Positions 16,375-24,446 of a stretch of 64,000 nt of DNA are shown piece by piece. The position numbers and the translations under genes were made by a program. The stretch's first letter is position 1; each line of letters opens with the position of its first letter. The notes below the pieces were generated by a model. The model saw nothing but the letters and a program-made list of their open reading frames with translations. It was not told the DNA's origin and searched no databases. This stretch comes from Flavipsychrobacter sp. (lineage in GTDB: Bacteria; Bacteroidota; Bacteroidia; Chitinophagales; Chitinophagaceae), in contig JARLGY010000038.1 of assembly GCA_031292525.1 (NCBI GenBank), positions 1 to 64,000 on the forward strand, read 5' to 3'.

Positions 16375-17802
16375 ATGAAAAAAATCTTGATTTTGCTCAG
16401 TATTGTTACGTGTGTTGTTTGGATATATGCATGCAAGCATGCTACTTCTACTTCTTTCAAAAACTATTATTGTGGTGTAGGCAGCGCCGATACTATCTGT
16501 TCCGACTTGCCGGTTGAGGTTATTGAACCTATTCTCCATGATCAGGGCTACACCACCGACTTTATGAATTTCACAGATTCTGCAACCAGTGCCGATTCTT
16601 TAAAACAAACACCATTGGATCTATATTCATGGCAAACCTTTCTCGCGCTCAACTGGCCTTCTGATGCACAGGGTAAACCCAAAGGAAGCATCTATAATGA
16701 TAATTTGAGCGCCATGCGTATTTGGGAACACTATAGGGATCCTCTTGAAGTATTTGGATATGTTGACCATCCATTGTTCCTGCACCTGAATGCTGCTAAG
16801 CAAGGTGATAATAAGTTCTTGTACATGACTTCAAAATCGCCGCGCAACCTGCTGGAAAAGCTACCAATAGGGAGCTTTGATGAAGCCGATGGTTTACCGC
16901 TTGTAGATAGGAACATGAACTTTACCCTATTCGAGATCAAAATGAATCATGTAGAAGATACCTTCATCACCAATAACAACCTTATATCTGTTGATGGTAT
17001 TTATAAATACACCCAAACTGGGTTCCAATTGCCCGCCAGCGATACGCTTACCAATGCTCCCGGTATGATGGAAATAAAAGCAGCGTGGCGTATCCTCACT
17101 TCCTCTGATGATCCAACCCTGTTCTATTGCCGGAATGCCGTTATTTATGTGGATAGCCTGCACACTGTTAATCATAAAGCATTATTGATACCTAATGTAA
17201 AAGTTGGGCTGGTGGGTATGCATATCATTCGTCATACAGCACTCACCGGATCTAACCTGATCTGGAGCAGTTTTGAACACGTTAATAATGATCCAGATTC
17301 TTTGGCAGTTGTAGATACCAGTATTAAGTGGTCTTACTACAACCCGGCGTGCACTGCTTGTACGGTAAATACTGCCCCACCCCACGTGGCGGGCGATGGG
17401 GGGCGTTACCTATGGCAGATCACCCAGCCGTATGCCGGCTATTATAGTGCAGCCATGAATGGCTCTGGTACACAAGTGAAAAGGGTAAACAAAATATTTA
17501 AATACACAGATAGTGTGAACCACAAGTTTAGGACTAAAATGGCGGGCACGGTATGGGCAAATTATAAGCTTATCGGCTCACAGTGGATGATAGGAGGTGA
17601 AGGTCCTAAAACAACTGCTGCACCGCCATTGCTGGCAAATACGGTGCAGGAAACCTATATACAAGCTTCTGCATCTTGTATAGGTTGCCATTCATTTGCT
17701 TCAGTTACGTTTACACCTGCAGACCCTAGTAAGCAGCCCATTAATATATCAACCGGTATGAGTTTCATTTTCAGTGCTTCAGCTCACCCACAAAAGAAAT
17801 AG
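16375..17802 (+). CDS. lipoprotein with C-terminal c-type cytochrome motif
   Basis: The 475-residue product has a lipoprotein-like signal (WIYACKH, Cys20). An early segment has the LYSWQTFLALNWP pattern and the C-terminal region reads GTVWANYKLIGSQW, then ETYIQASASCIGCHSFA, where CIGCH is a single covalent haem site. These blocks define a cytochrome c family protein found in several phyla whose function is not established. A second Cys pair (CTACT) occurs near residue 325. It is expected to lie in the periplasm or at the surface and handle electrons. A terminator follows closely. Confidence 0.75.
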   Translation: MKKILILLSIVTCVVWIYACKHATSTSFKNYYCGVGSADTICSDLPVEVIEPILHDQGYTTDFMNFTDSATSADSLKQTPLDLYSWQTFLALNWPSDAQGKPKGSIYNDNLSAMRIWEHYRDPLEVFGYVDHPLFLHLNAAKQGDNKFLYMTSKSPRNLLEKLPIGSFDEADGLPLVDRNMNFTLFEIKMNHVEDTFITNNNLISVDGIYKYTQTGFQLPASDTLTNAPGMMEIKAAWRILTSSDDPTLFYCRNAVIYVDSLHTVNHKALLIPNVKVGLVGMHIIRHTALTGSNLIWSSFEHVNNDPDSLAVVDTSIKWSYYNPACTACTVNTAPPHVAGDGGRYLWQITQPYAGYYSAAMNGSGTQVKRVNKIFKYTDSVNHKFRTKMAGTVWANYKLIGSQWMIGGEGPKTTAAPPLLANTVQETYIQASASCIGCHSFASVTFTPADPSKQPINISTGMSFIFSASAHPQKK

Positions 17803-17821
17803 GATTCACATTTTCTTTATC

Positions 17822-17851
17822 AGCAGGCTTTATTTAAAGCCTGCTTTTTTA
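17822..17851 (+). terminator. terminator of the cytochrome lipoprotein
   Basis: AGCAGGCTTTA and its complement form an 11-bp stem followed by six T. Confidence 0.85.
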
Positions 17852-17922
17852 TATGGTATTATGAGCCCGGCTTTATAAAATGAGGTTACCTGTAATAATA
17901 GTTGTTGCCCATTACACATCAA

Positions 17923-19836
17923 TCAGTTTCTATCCTTAGCTGTGCTTACCAGCTTTTGACCTTTAATAAGCATCTTTAATGTTTGACGTTTTATAGATAT
18001 GTGCGGATCGGCTCTATGGAATTTAGCCATGTCTATTTTGTAAGCTGACAAGATATTCCCATAAGATAATACGCCAATAATATTTTGGTCGCCCGATACA
18101 ACAGGTAAAACATCAACATTCTCATTTACCATCATTTCAACCGCGGTTTTTAGCGAGCTGTCCATACCTATAGTAACCGGTTTTCTGCGTATTAGTGTAC
18201 TTATTGGTTTCTTAATATCCTGCTGCCGGCTAAATAAGCTGGAACAACTTATGATGCCCTTGAACGCATTTTCATTGTTAACTATGATAAAGAAGTTATT
18301 CTTGTATTCTTTTTCTTGCTCCAGCCATTCACGTACTTCTCCAATTGCATTGTCTTCGTTGAGTACCAGTCCATTTTCCTCTATTACATCAGCAACAGAT
18401 ACTTCCTCTAAAATATTGGGTGAAAAAGAATCTGGTGTCTTTACACCACGCCGGGCTATTTTTTCAGTCATTATGGTATTTTCCATCAGGAAAAAGGAAA
18501 CTAGATAAGCAGCTGTGCAAGCAGCCAGGAGCGCCAGTATAGCATTAGATTGCCCCGTAGTTTCCAATGCAAAAATAATAGAGGTGAGGAGTGCCCTTGA
18601 TGCGCCCGCAAACATTGCAGACATGCCTACAAGTGCCGCCAGCGTAATAGTAATACCACAACCAGGAAACAAGTATAAGATAACAACACCTAATAACGCG
18701 CCGCACGCGCCGCCAATGGTAAGTAATGGCGCCAGGGTACCACCCGATGTGCCGCTGGCCAGTGCAATGGCCCACGAAGTGAATTTTAACAGGCAGAGCG
18801 ATAACATTACCTTTATAGGCAGGCTGGCAGAGAGTACATCGGTAATGTTATTGTACCCAACCCCCAGCGTTCTTGGGGCGAAGTAACCTATAACGCCGAC
18901 GAAAAGCCCACCTATGGCGGGCCACCACATCCAATGAATAGGCAGTTTCTCAAAAAGATCCTCAATAAAATAAACAATTTTGGTCACCAGCACAGACAAG
19001 CCACCTATTAGTATGCCCAAAAGGCTATAGCAGAACAATGCCATATTACCAGGCATCTCTATGGTATGGGCTATGGGGAAAACGGGGCCGCTCTCGAATA
19101 GGAAGTGATGTCCTGCAGCACCTGTGATACAGGCCAATGCTACCGGAATGATGGAGCGGGGCGAAAATTCAAATAGCAGCAGTTCGATAGCTAAAAAAAT
19201 GGCTGCAATAGGGCTGCCAAAAATGGCCGCCATGCCCGCTGTAGCACCTGCTGCCAATAATACTTTGCGTTCATTGTGTGTTATTTTTAGCAGTTGCCCA
19301 ATAGTTGAACCCAGCGCCCCTCCTGTTGCTATTATAGGGCCTTCTGCGCCAAATGGGCCACCAGTACCTATTGCAATGGCTGATGAAATGGGTTTTAGAT
19401 ATGTAATGGCTGGCTTTATCTTACTATCGTTAGTCAGTATCTGCTCCATGGCTTCGGGTATGCCATGGCCGCGTATGGCCTTTGATCCATATAGTGCCAT
19501 CAATCCAATTATTATTCCACCTAATGCAGGTACAAAAATCACCCAAACACCTAGTGTATTATTTGCCGGGGTTGTCGCAGCCATAGATAAGCTGCCATGA
19601 AATGAAATATTGGTGACGAGGTTAATTAAATAGATGAGGAATTTAGCTATAAAGCTAATGCACACTGCTACTGAAATTGCCAAAAGTGATATGGTCAGTA
19701 CACGTCTTTTGTCCTTGGTTTGCTTTTGAGATATGTGCTCAGCGTCCAATGTAGGTTGCAGTGAAATAGAAATGGGGATGCCATTATCCAACATGTTATG
19801 TTTTACCATATCAGCTATATTGATAATTTTCCGCAA
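17923..19836 (-). CDS. ClC-family chloride channel/transporter with CBS pair
   Basis: The 637-residue protein carries the ClC signatures RGHGIPE, GTGGPFGAEGP and GTSGGTLAP, with many hydrophobic helices from ~47 to ~455, then two CBS domains (~480-610) that usually sense adenosine ligands. The Glu in GAEGP aligns with the gating glutamate, and the first motif has His where many ClC proteins have Ser (GHGIP versus GSGIP), which may alter anion selectivity. Whether it is a channel or a Cl-/H+ antiporter cannot be decided here. It is divergent from the FNR-like regulator 104 bases away. Confidence 0.9.
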   Translation of the reverse strand: MRKIINIADMVKHNMLDNGIPISISLQPTLDAEHISQKQTKDKRRVLTISLLAISVAVCISFIAKFLIYLINLVTNISFHGSLSMAATTPANNTLGVWVIFVPALGGIIIGLMALYGSKAIRGHGIPEAMEQILTNDSKIKPAITYLKPISSAIAIGTGGPFGAEGPIIATGGALGSTIGQLLKITHNERKVLLAAGATAGMAAIFGSPIAAIFLAIELLLFEFSPRSIIPVALACITGAAGHHFLFESGPVFPIAHTIEMPGNMALFCYSLLGILIGGLSVLVTKIVYFIEDLFEKLPIHWMWWPAIGGLFVGVIGYFAPRTLGVGYNNITDVLSASLPIKVMLSLCLLKFTSWAIALASGTSGGTLAPLLTIGGACGALLGVVILYLFPGCGITITLAALVGMSAMFAGASRALLTSIIFALETTGQSNAILALLAACTAAYLVSFFLMENTIMTEKIARRGVKTPDSFSPNILEEVSVADVIEENGLVLNEDNAIGEVREWLEQEKEYKNNFFIIVNNENAFKGIISCSSLFSRQQDIKKPISTLIRRKPVTIGMDSSLKTAVEMMVNENVDVLPVVSGDQNIIGVLSYGNILSAYKIDMAKFHRADPHISIKRQTLKMLIKGQKLVSTAKDRN

Positions 19837-19940
19837 AAGTATGATTTAAATCATGTTTTTGGCAAATTAAAGTCACTTTTAGCTAAATATTATAAGACTT
19901 ACCTTGCATTCTAATGACCTTTTAATTTATTTTCGTTTTA

Positions 19941-20630
19941 ATGAAAAAAAACAATCACACGTGTGATTTGAAAAGTTGCTTTTTATGCAGCAAATGTTTG
20001 CCTGAATGGTTACCGGCCATAGGTGCGAACAAAAAGAATATTCACTTCAAAAAAGGGGAGCTGATATTTGAAGAGGGCGAGGCTGTAGGTGGCATTTACT
20101 TTTTATTTAAGGGTAAAGTAAAGGTGCATAAGCGCTGGGGAAAAGATAAACAGCTGATATTGCATTTTGCAAAAGAGGGTGATATGATAGGGTATCGTGG
20201 CCTGGGGAATGAAAGGGTATATCCGGTAACAGCATCGGCAATGGAAGATGTGATAGTCTGTTTTATTGATACACCTTTTTTTGAGGCTACATTGCAGGTG
20301 AACCACCAACTTACTTACTCATTAATGCAGTTTTATGCCAATGAGTTGCAGAAAGCAGAACAGCGTATGCGGAACCTGGCACATATGGACGTAAAAGGCC
20401 GTGTTGCAGAAACAGTACTGATGCTGAAAGCAAACTTTGGGCAGAACAAGGACGGGTTCATCAACATATCCCTTACGAAGCAGGACATGGCATCGTATGC
20501 AGGCACTACGTACGAAACCTTTTTCAGAATGCTGAATGAATTGACGGAAGAAGGTACAGTAAAAGTATCGGGTAAGAGCATAGGGATTTTAAAGGTTGCA
20601 GCGCTTGAAAAATTAATAGCCAATTTATGA
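19941..20630 (+). CDS. FNR-like Crp-family regulator with N-terminal Cys cluster
   Basis: The 229-residue regulator has four cysteines at 8, 13, 16 and 19 before the beta-roll, plus Cys107. FNR proteins bind an oxygen- or NO-labile [4Fe-4S] cluster through three N-terminal and one internal Cys, so this arrangement strongly suggests a redox or gas sensor. The dimer helix is near 130-150 and the HTH (LTKQDMASYAGTTYETFFRML) near 170-195. It overlaps the truncated haemoglobin gene (ATGA at 20627-20630), so the likely target is its own partner. Confidence 0.88.
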   Translation: MKKNNHTCDLKSCFLCSKCLPEWLPAIGANKKNIHFKKGELIFEEGEAVGGIYFLFKGKVKVHKRWGKDKQLILHFAKEGDMIGYRGLGNERVYPVTASAMEDVIVCFIDTPFFEATLQVNHQLTYSLMQFYANELQKAEQRMRNLAHMDVKGRVAETVLMLKANFGQNKDGFINISLTKQDMASYAGTTYETFFRMLNELTEEGTVKVSGKSIGILKVAALEKLIANL

Positions 20631-21022
20631 GTAGTACTAAAGACATATCAACGCTAGAGGATATTAAATTATTGGTAAACACATTTTATCAAAAAATAAG
20701 AGAGAACGAGTTGTTGTCGCCCATATTTAATGGAATAATTCAAGACCGGTGGCCCGAACATTTGGAAAAGATGTATCGTTTCTGGCAAACTGTTTTGCTG
20801 GAAGAGCATACATACTTTGGCAGCCCATTTCCGCCGCATGCTAAATTGCCTGTAGAACAGAAGCACTTTGATGTGTGGCTTGCGCTCTGGCATTTTACAG
20901 TTAATGCTCATTTTACGGGCGAAAAAGCAAATGAAGCAAAATGGAGGGGCGATAAAATGGCGCTCATGTTTCTTACTAAAATTGAGTATTATAGAGATAA
21001 TTCTGCAATACCATTGCTATAA
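20627..21022 (+). CDS. group III truncated haemoglobin
   Basis: The 131-residue protein begins with a short helix then LVNTFYQKIRENELLSPIF, with Tyr21 at the B10 position, and contains the group III landmark PVEQKHFDVWLALW, in which His80 is the likely proximal haem ligand. A distal pocket aromatic pattern (FY, W) fits. Group III globins are linked to NO or O2 chemistry and microaerobic life. Translation is coupled to the FNR-like gene by a 4-base overlap. Confidence 0.88.
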   Translation: MSSTKDISTLEDIKLLVNTFYQKIRENELLSPIFNGIIQDRWPEHLEKMYRFWQTVLLEEHTYFGSPFPPHAKLPVEQKHFDVWLALWHFTVNAHFTGEKANEAKWRGDKMALMFLTKIEYYRDNSAIPLL

Positions 21023-21094
21023 GCAGAATAGTGTTCTACTCGCTAGAAAAGTCCACGTTTCGCGTAAGAGATGAATAGCAATATATTTGACCTT

Positions 21095-22123
21095 ATGAAA
21101 ACACTTATCGTCATTTTGCTTTTGTTGAGCTCATATGCTTCTGGCCAGCAATTGGTATTGCACAATGTGCCGACCAATACTGATGCTACATTCAGGGGTT
21201 TGAGCGTGGTGGATAATAGGGTGGCATGGGTGAGTGGGACCAAGGGCACTGTGGGTAAGAGTTTGGATGGCGGGCAAAGATGGAAATTTGATTTTATTAA
21301 GGGTTTTGAAAAAGCTGATTTCCGTTCGCTGTATGGGTTTGATGCACTAAATGCGGTTGTGGCGAGTACAGGTGCACCAGCGGTGATATTGCGTACCAGT
21401 GACGGCGGGGTGCATTGGAATATTGTATATAAAAATGAAGACACGGCAGTGTTTTTTGATGGCGTTGATTTTTGGAATATTAATGACGGCATGATATACG
21501 GCGACCCTATAGACGGGCGTATGCTGCTGCTACGAACCAAGGATGGCGGAAGGACCTGGAACGCTTTACCCCGGGAAAGCAGGCCCGAACTGGAAAAAGG
21601 AGAAGCTTCTTTTGCTGCAAGTGGTACGGGCATAAGGTGTGTTAAAGAAAATAAACTAATAATAGTGACCGGCGGTGCAGAGTCGCGGTTCTTTATTTCT
21701 GAAGACAAAGGGCACTGCTTTAATTTTGTGCGTGCGCCCATTGTTAAGGGGCAAAGTACAACCGGGATATTTTCTGTTGCTTACAGTAGTGATACGTCCA
21801 TTGTTGTTGTTGGTGGTGATTATAAAAATGAAACCCAATGTAAAGACAACGTGTGTGTAGTGCGGTTGCATGGTGATACATACAGATGGCACACAGTATT
21901 GGCGCCTACAAGGGGGTATAGGGAATGTGTAGAATTCATCACTGAAAGCAAGTTGGTGGCTGCAGGCCCCACTGGTATTGATGTTACCAGCGATATTGGT
22001 GTACACTGGCAGCCGCTCTCTGATGAACAAGGATACCATGTAATACGGAAAAGCAGGAAAGGGAACCTGGTGATAGCGGCTGGGAGCAAAGGGAAGATTG
22101 CCATGTTAGTGGATGAAAAGTGA
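21095..22123 (+). CDS. YCF48/BNR-repeat secreted protein
   Basis: I place the start at 21095 because it gives a proper signal peptide (MKTLIVILLLLSSYASG); an upstream in-frame ATG at 21071 would bury it. The 342-residue product is a beta-propeller with several BNR/YCF48 turns (RTSDGGVHW, RTKDGGRTW, SEDKGHCF). Relatives are called photosystem assembly-like or oxidoreductase, but in non-phototrophs the role is unknown. It ends 8 bases before repeat A4. Confidence 0.8.
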   Translation: MKTLIVILLLLSSYASGQQLVLHNVPTNTDATFRGLSVVDNRVAWVSGTKGTVGKSLDGGQRWKFDFIKGFEKADFRSLYGFDALNAVVASTGAPAVILRTSDGGVHWNIVYKNEDTAVFFDGVDFWNINDGMIYGDPIDGRMLLLRTKDGGRTWNALPRESRPELEKGEASFAASGTGIRCVKENKLIIVTGGAESRFFISEDKGHCFNFVRAPIVKGQSTTGIFSVAYSSDTSIVVVGGDYKNETQCKDNVCVVRLHGDTYRWHTVLAPTRGYRECVEFITESKLVAAGPTGIDVTSDIGVHWQPLSDEQGYHVIRKSRKGNLVIAAGSKGKIAMLVDEK

Positions 22124-22130
22124 CGGGTGG

Positions 22131-22250
22131 GGTGTCCTGTCTGGTTTTAAAAGCCAAACCGGACAGGGTGGCGCTGAAATGGTTTGTGGTGGCTGATATA
22201 TGGTTATTTTTAACTGTCTGGTCTGTCCGGTATCGGACAGGTTGTCTAGA
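22131..22250 (-). repeat. dispersed structured repeat, short copy A4
   Basis: This copy is reversed relative to A1-A3. On the plus strand TGTCCTGTC (22133-22141) and CCGGACAG (22159-22166) flank one side. The core complement CTGAAATGGTTTGTGGTGGC lies at 22174-22193, and CTGTC (22214), CTGTCCG (22223-22229) and CGGACAG (22234-22240) close the other side. The word family CTGTCCG equals that of A3, 15 kb away. The whole gap 22124-22761 holds A4, A5 and the transposase upstream hairpins, with no other gene seen. Confidence 0.8.
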
Positions 22251-22296
22251 GTGTGCGACGTATCATTGGATTGGCGTTTGTGTGGTTATAATGTGG

Positions 22297-22443
22297 AATG
22301 CCCGACGGATGGGAAAAAAGTATATCGGGCATTCGAGATATTGGAAATTTGCTGGAATGCTTTATGGTGGCTAGCATTATGGGTTTTGTGTTTTAAGTAA
22401 ATACCCGATTTGTGCCCGACAATGCCCGATGCCGGGCATTTTT
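22297..22443 (-). repeat. dispersed structured repeat, copy A5 with GCCCGA word
   Basis: The core complement CTGGAATGCTTTATGGTGGC ends at 22371. The words are all variants of AATGCCCGA: AATGCCCGAC (22297-22306) with TCGGGCATT (22325-22333) on one side, and CCCGA (22404), GCCCGAC (22414-22420), AATGCCCGAT (22421-22430) with GGGCATT (22434-22440) on the other. It has the architecture of A2 and A4 but a different word, and lies in tandem with A4. Confidence 0.82.
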
Positions 22444-22530
22444 ATTTTCTGGTTTTTATTGATTTACAGCGTGAAAAAGATTTGGAAGAACATAGATAGT
22501 ATTGGACGGTTGGTGAAGAGAAATAAAGCT

Positions 22531-23373
22531 CTGACTAGCCCACGCACTGGGGGTAGTCAGGTAATAAAGATACGTTACTGGGATCGGCGTTTCCAAATAA
22601 AGATATGCACCGTTCCACGATTTTCGTGGAACAGTGTGGTGTGGGTTTGTACGCATATTATTTGCGGGGCGTAGTCTTTTTCTGAGTACGCTGATAATGG
22701 TAAGCAAATCTTCAGATTTGCGTTTCTGTTTCTACTTTGTACTTTTCAGCAAACAATTTTAATGAGTACAGGTTACCAGATATATGACCAACATGGTATG
22801 TACTATCTGACATTTACGGTTGTGGACTGGGTAGATGTTTTTAGCAGAAAATGTTATAGGGATATTTTAATAGACAGCTTGCTGCATTGTATAAAGAACA
22901 AAGACCTTATGGTGTATAGCTATGTGATCATGACCAATCATATGCATATTATATGTCGAAGCGCTACAGGTAAATTATCTGATACTGTACGTGATTTTAA
23001 GAAATTCACTTCTTATAAAATCATTGATGCAATAAAGCATACCTCAGAAAGCAGGCGGAATTGGCTTTTGCATCGTTTTGAATGGGCTGCAAATCAAAAT
23101 GACCGTAATACCACATACCAGGTGTGGACACATGAAAATAATTCTATAGAGATAACTACAAACGAATTTTATTTGAGTAAAAGCAATTACATACATCTAA
23201 ATCCTGTAAGAGCGGGTTGGGTAGATAAGATAGAAGATTACGTGTACAGCAGCGCACATATAAATAGCTTGATTCCAATTACTGATTGGCAGTAGTAGTT
23301 GTTATCGGAAATCTGAAGATTTCCTTGCCGGGTTCGACGTAGTCAAAAGAAGACTACGTCGAGCAGGGTGCTG
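22531..23373 (+). mobile_element. REP-associated transposase element with flanking hairpins
   Basis: Hairpins surround the transposase gene. Upstream are CTGACTA/TAGTCAG (22531-22560), GTTCCACGA/TCGTGGAAC (22612-22632) and GCAAATCT/AGATTTGC (22704-22721). Downstream are GGAAATCT/AGATTTCC (23307-23324) and an 11-bp stem TCGACGTAGTC/GACTACGTCGA (23334-23362). GTAGTC boxes occur at 22553, 22666 and 23339, reminiscent of the GTAG of REP sequences. Exact element ends are not determined. Confidence 0.65.
22762..23295 (+). CDS. REP-associated tyrosine transposase (Y1/HUH, RAYT)
   Basis: The 177-residue protein has the Y1 transposase layout. The opening YYLTFTVVDWVDVF precedes the HUH metal motif NHMHII with His60/His62, and catalytic Tyr143 in NYIHLNPVRAGWV is followed by DYVYSS. 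Such enzymes nick single-stranded DNA at hairpin-containing REP sites and are usually domesticated single copies. It is intact and flanked by hairpins on both sides. The last 25 bases of the gene and the hairpins beyond it recur at 24346-24440. Confidence 0.9.
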   Translation: MSTGYQIYDQHGMYYLTFTVVDWVDVFSRKCYRDILIDSLLHCIKNKDLMVYSYVIMTNHMHIICRSATGKLSDTVRDFKKFTSYKIIDAIKHTSESRRNWLLHRFEWAANQNDRNTTYQVWTHENNSIEITTNEFYLSKSNYIHLNPVRAGWVDKIEDYVYSSAHINSLIPITDWQ

Positions 23374-23457
23374 GGCAGAAGTTCTTCAGTTGTATTGTGG
23401 AAGGGGCCATATATTTTGAATACATCAAAAGCCAATGGTAGATTTGCAAAAAATGCT

Positions 23458-24183
23458 ATGACTACCATCACCAAAATAAACACATACCTCACACTTATAG
23501 ATATTTTTACCGTTGCCCCTTCAAACCAGGATAAGTTGGTGGGCTTATTGACATCGGCTACCGTCGGAAGTATTCGCAAGATACCTGGATTTGTTTCATC
23601 CGCGCTGCATAAAAGTACAGATGGTACAAAGGTTGCAATGTATGCACAGTGGGAAAGCCTGCAGCACTATCAACAGATGCTTAATAACCCTATGGCCACT
23701 CCTTACCTTCAAGAGGCAATGGAGATAGCCACATTAGCACCGGGAATGTACGATGTTGTTGAAACATTTACACGGGCGAAAGTGACGTTGGACGATGTAA
23801 AAGATTTGGTTAACGGTCTTGCCGCTAAAATAGATGCGCCAAGTGATTCTTTGCCCACCTATGGATATTCGAAGGAGGGATGGCCTCACATAGAAGAAAC
23901 AGCAAATGGGCAGTTTGATTGGGTAGTTATTGAACGTGGGCAAGAGATGGATAGATATTTTGCAGCTGATTTAAATGACTTATTGTATAAAATATTTTCC
24001 AGCGTAACGTCTAATATGGCTGGTGATTTTGAAGTGAGGCATAGAATAAAAGGGGAGGATTCCAGGCGGCAGAGGTTTGCTAAACAGGAAGCGTTGTTGC
24101 TAATTCTTAATCCCGAATGGTGTGAACGCACTAAACAATATCATCAGTCTGTTATAGCAAATCATCCGTTTAGAGATACGTAA
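23458..24183 (+). CDS. ABM monooxygenase domain fused to an Imm63-like immunity domain
   Basis: The start at 23458 fits the domain (MTTITKINTYLTLIDIFTV). Residues 1-105 look like an antibiotic-biosynthesis-monooxygenase ferredoxin-like domain (IPGFVSSALHKSTDGTKVAMYAQWES). Residues ~109-241 match the Imm63 pattern: LDDVKDLVNGLAAKI, PTYGYSKEGWPHIE, VIERGQE, DLNDLLYKIF, HRIKGEDSRRQRFAKQ, LNPEW, ending HPF. Imm63 normally protects against polymorphic toxins and usually stands alone. The fusion is in one frame with no stop, although a GTG at 23782 could start a separate Imm63. No toxin gene is adjacent. Confidence 0.75.
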   Translation: MTTITKINTYLTLIDIFTVAPSNQDKLVGLLTSATVGSIRKIPGFVSSALHKSTDGTKVAMYAQWESLQHYQQMLNNPMATPYLQEAMEIATLAPGMYDVVETFTRAKVTLDDVKDLVNGLAAKIDAPSDSLPTYGYSKEGWPHIEETANGQFDWVVIERGQEMDRYFAADLNDLLYKIFSSVTSNMAGDFEVRHRIKGEDSRRQRFAKQEALLLILNPEWCERTKQYHQSVIANHPFRDT

Positions 24184-24345
24184 AAAGGCTAAGGTTACTG
24201 ATCACTAAAGACTACTTTCCTACCGCAAAAGATTAACTTAGGTTCGTCGATTAGGCGGATTTCTCTCTTTGCCGAAGAAGCTTCGTTCGAAATGACCGGT
24301 GGGGGAGTGGGCAGAGAATGACAGTGATACGCGTATCAATAATCC

Positions 24346-24440
24346 GATTCCAATTACTGATTGGCAATAGTACTTGTTATCGGGAATCTGAAGATTCCCT
24401 GGCCGGGCCGACGTAGTCAAAAGAAGACTACGCCGAGCTG
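24346..24440 (+). mobile_element. non-autonomous copy of the RAYT element 3' end
   Basis: This stretch repeats 23271-23373: it begins within the last codons of the transposase (encoding IPITDWQ and stop) and continues through both downstream hairpins. The first hairpin has changed from GGAAATCT/AGATTTCC to GGGAATCT/AGATTCCC, a compensatory A-T to G-C swap that keeps pairing. No transposase body is present. A second dispersed-repeat-like stretch (TTCGAAATGAC and AGAATGACAG, 24286-24326) precedes it. Confidence 0.75.
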
Positions 24441-24446
24441 GGGTAA

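Noticed and set aside
24240-24330. TTCGAAATGAC ... AGAATGACAG stretch considered as a separate IS end
   Set aside because: It resembles common short intergenic repeats of the phylum, but with one copy here and no terminal inverted repeats I cannot define an element.
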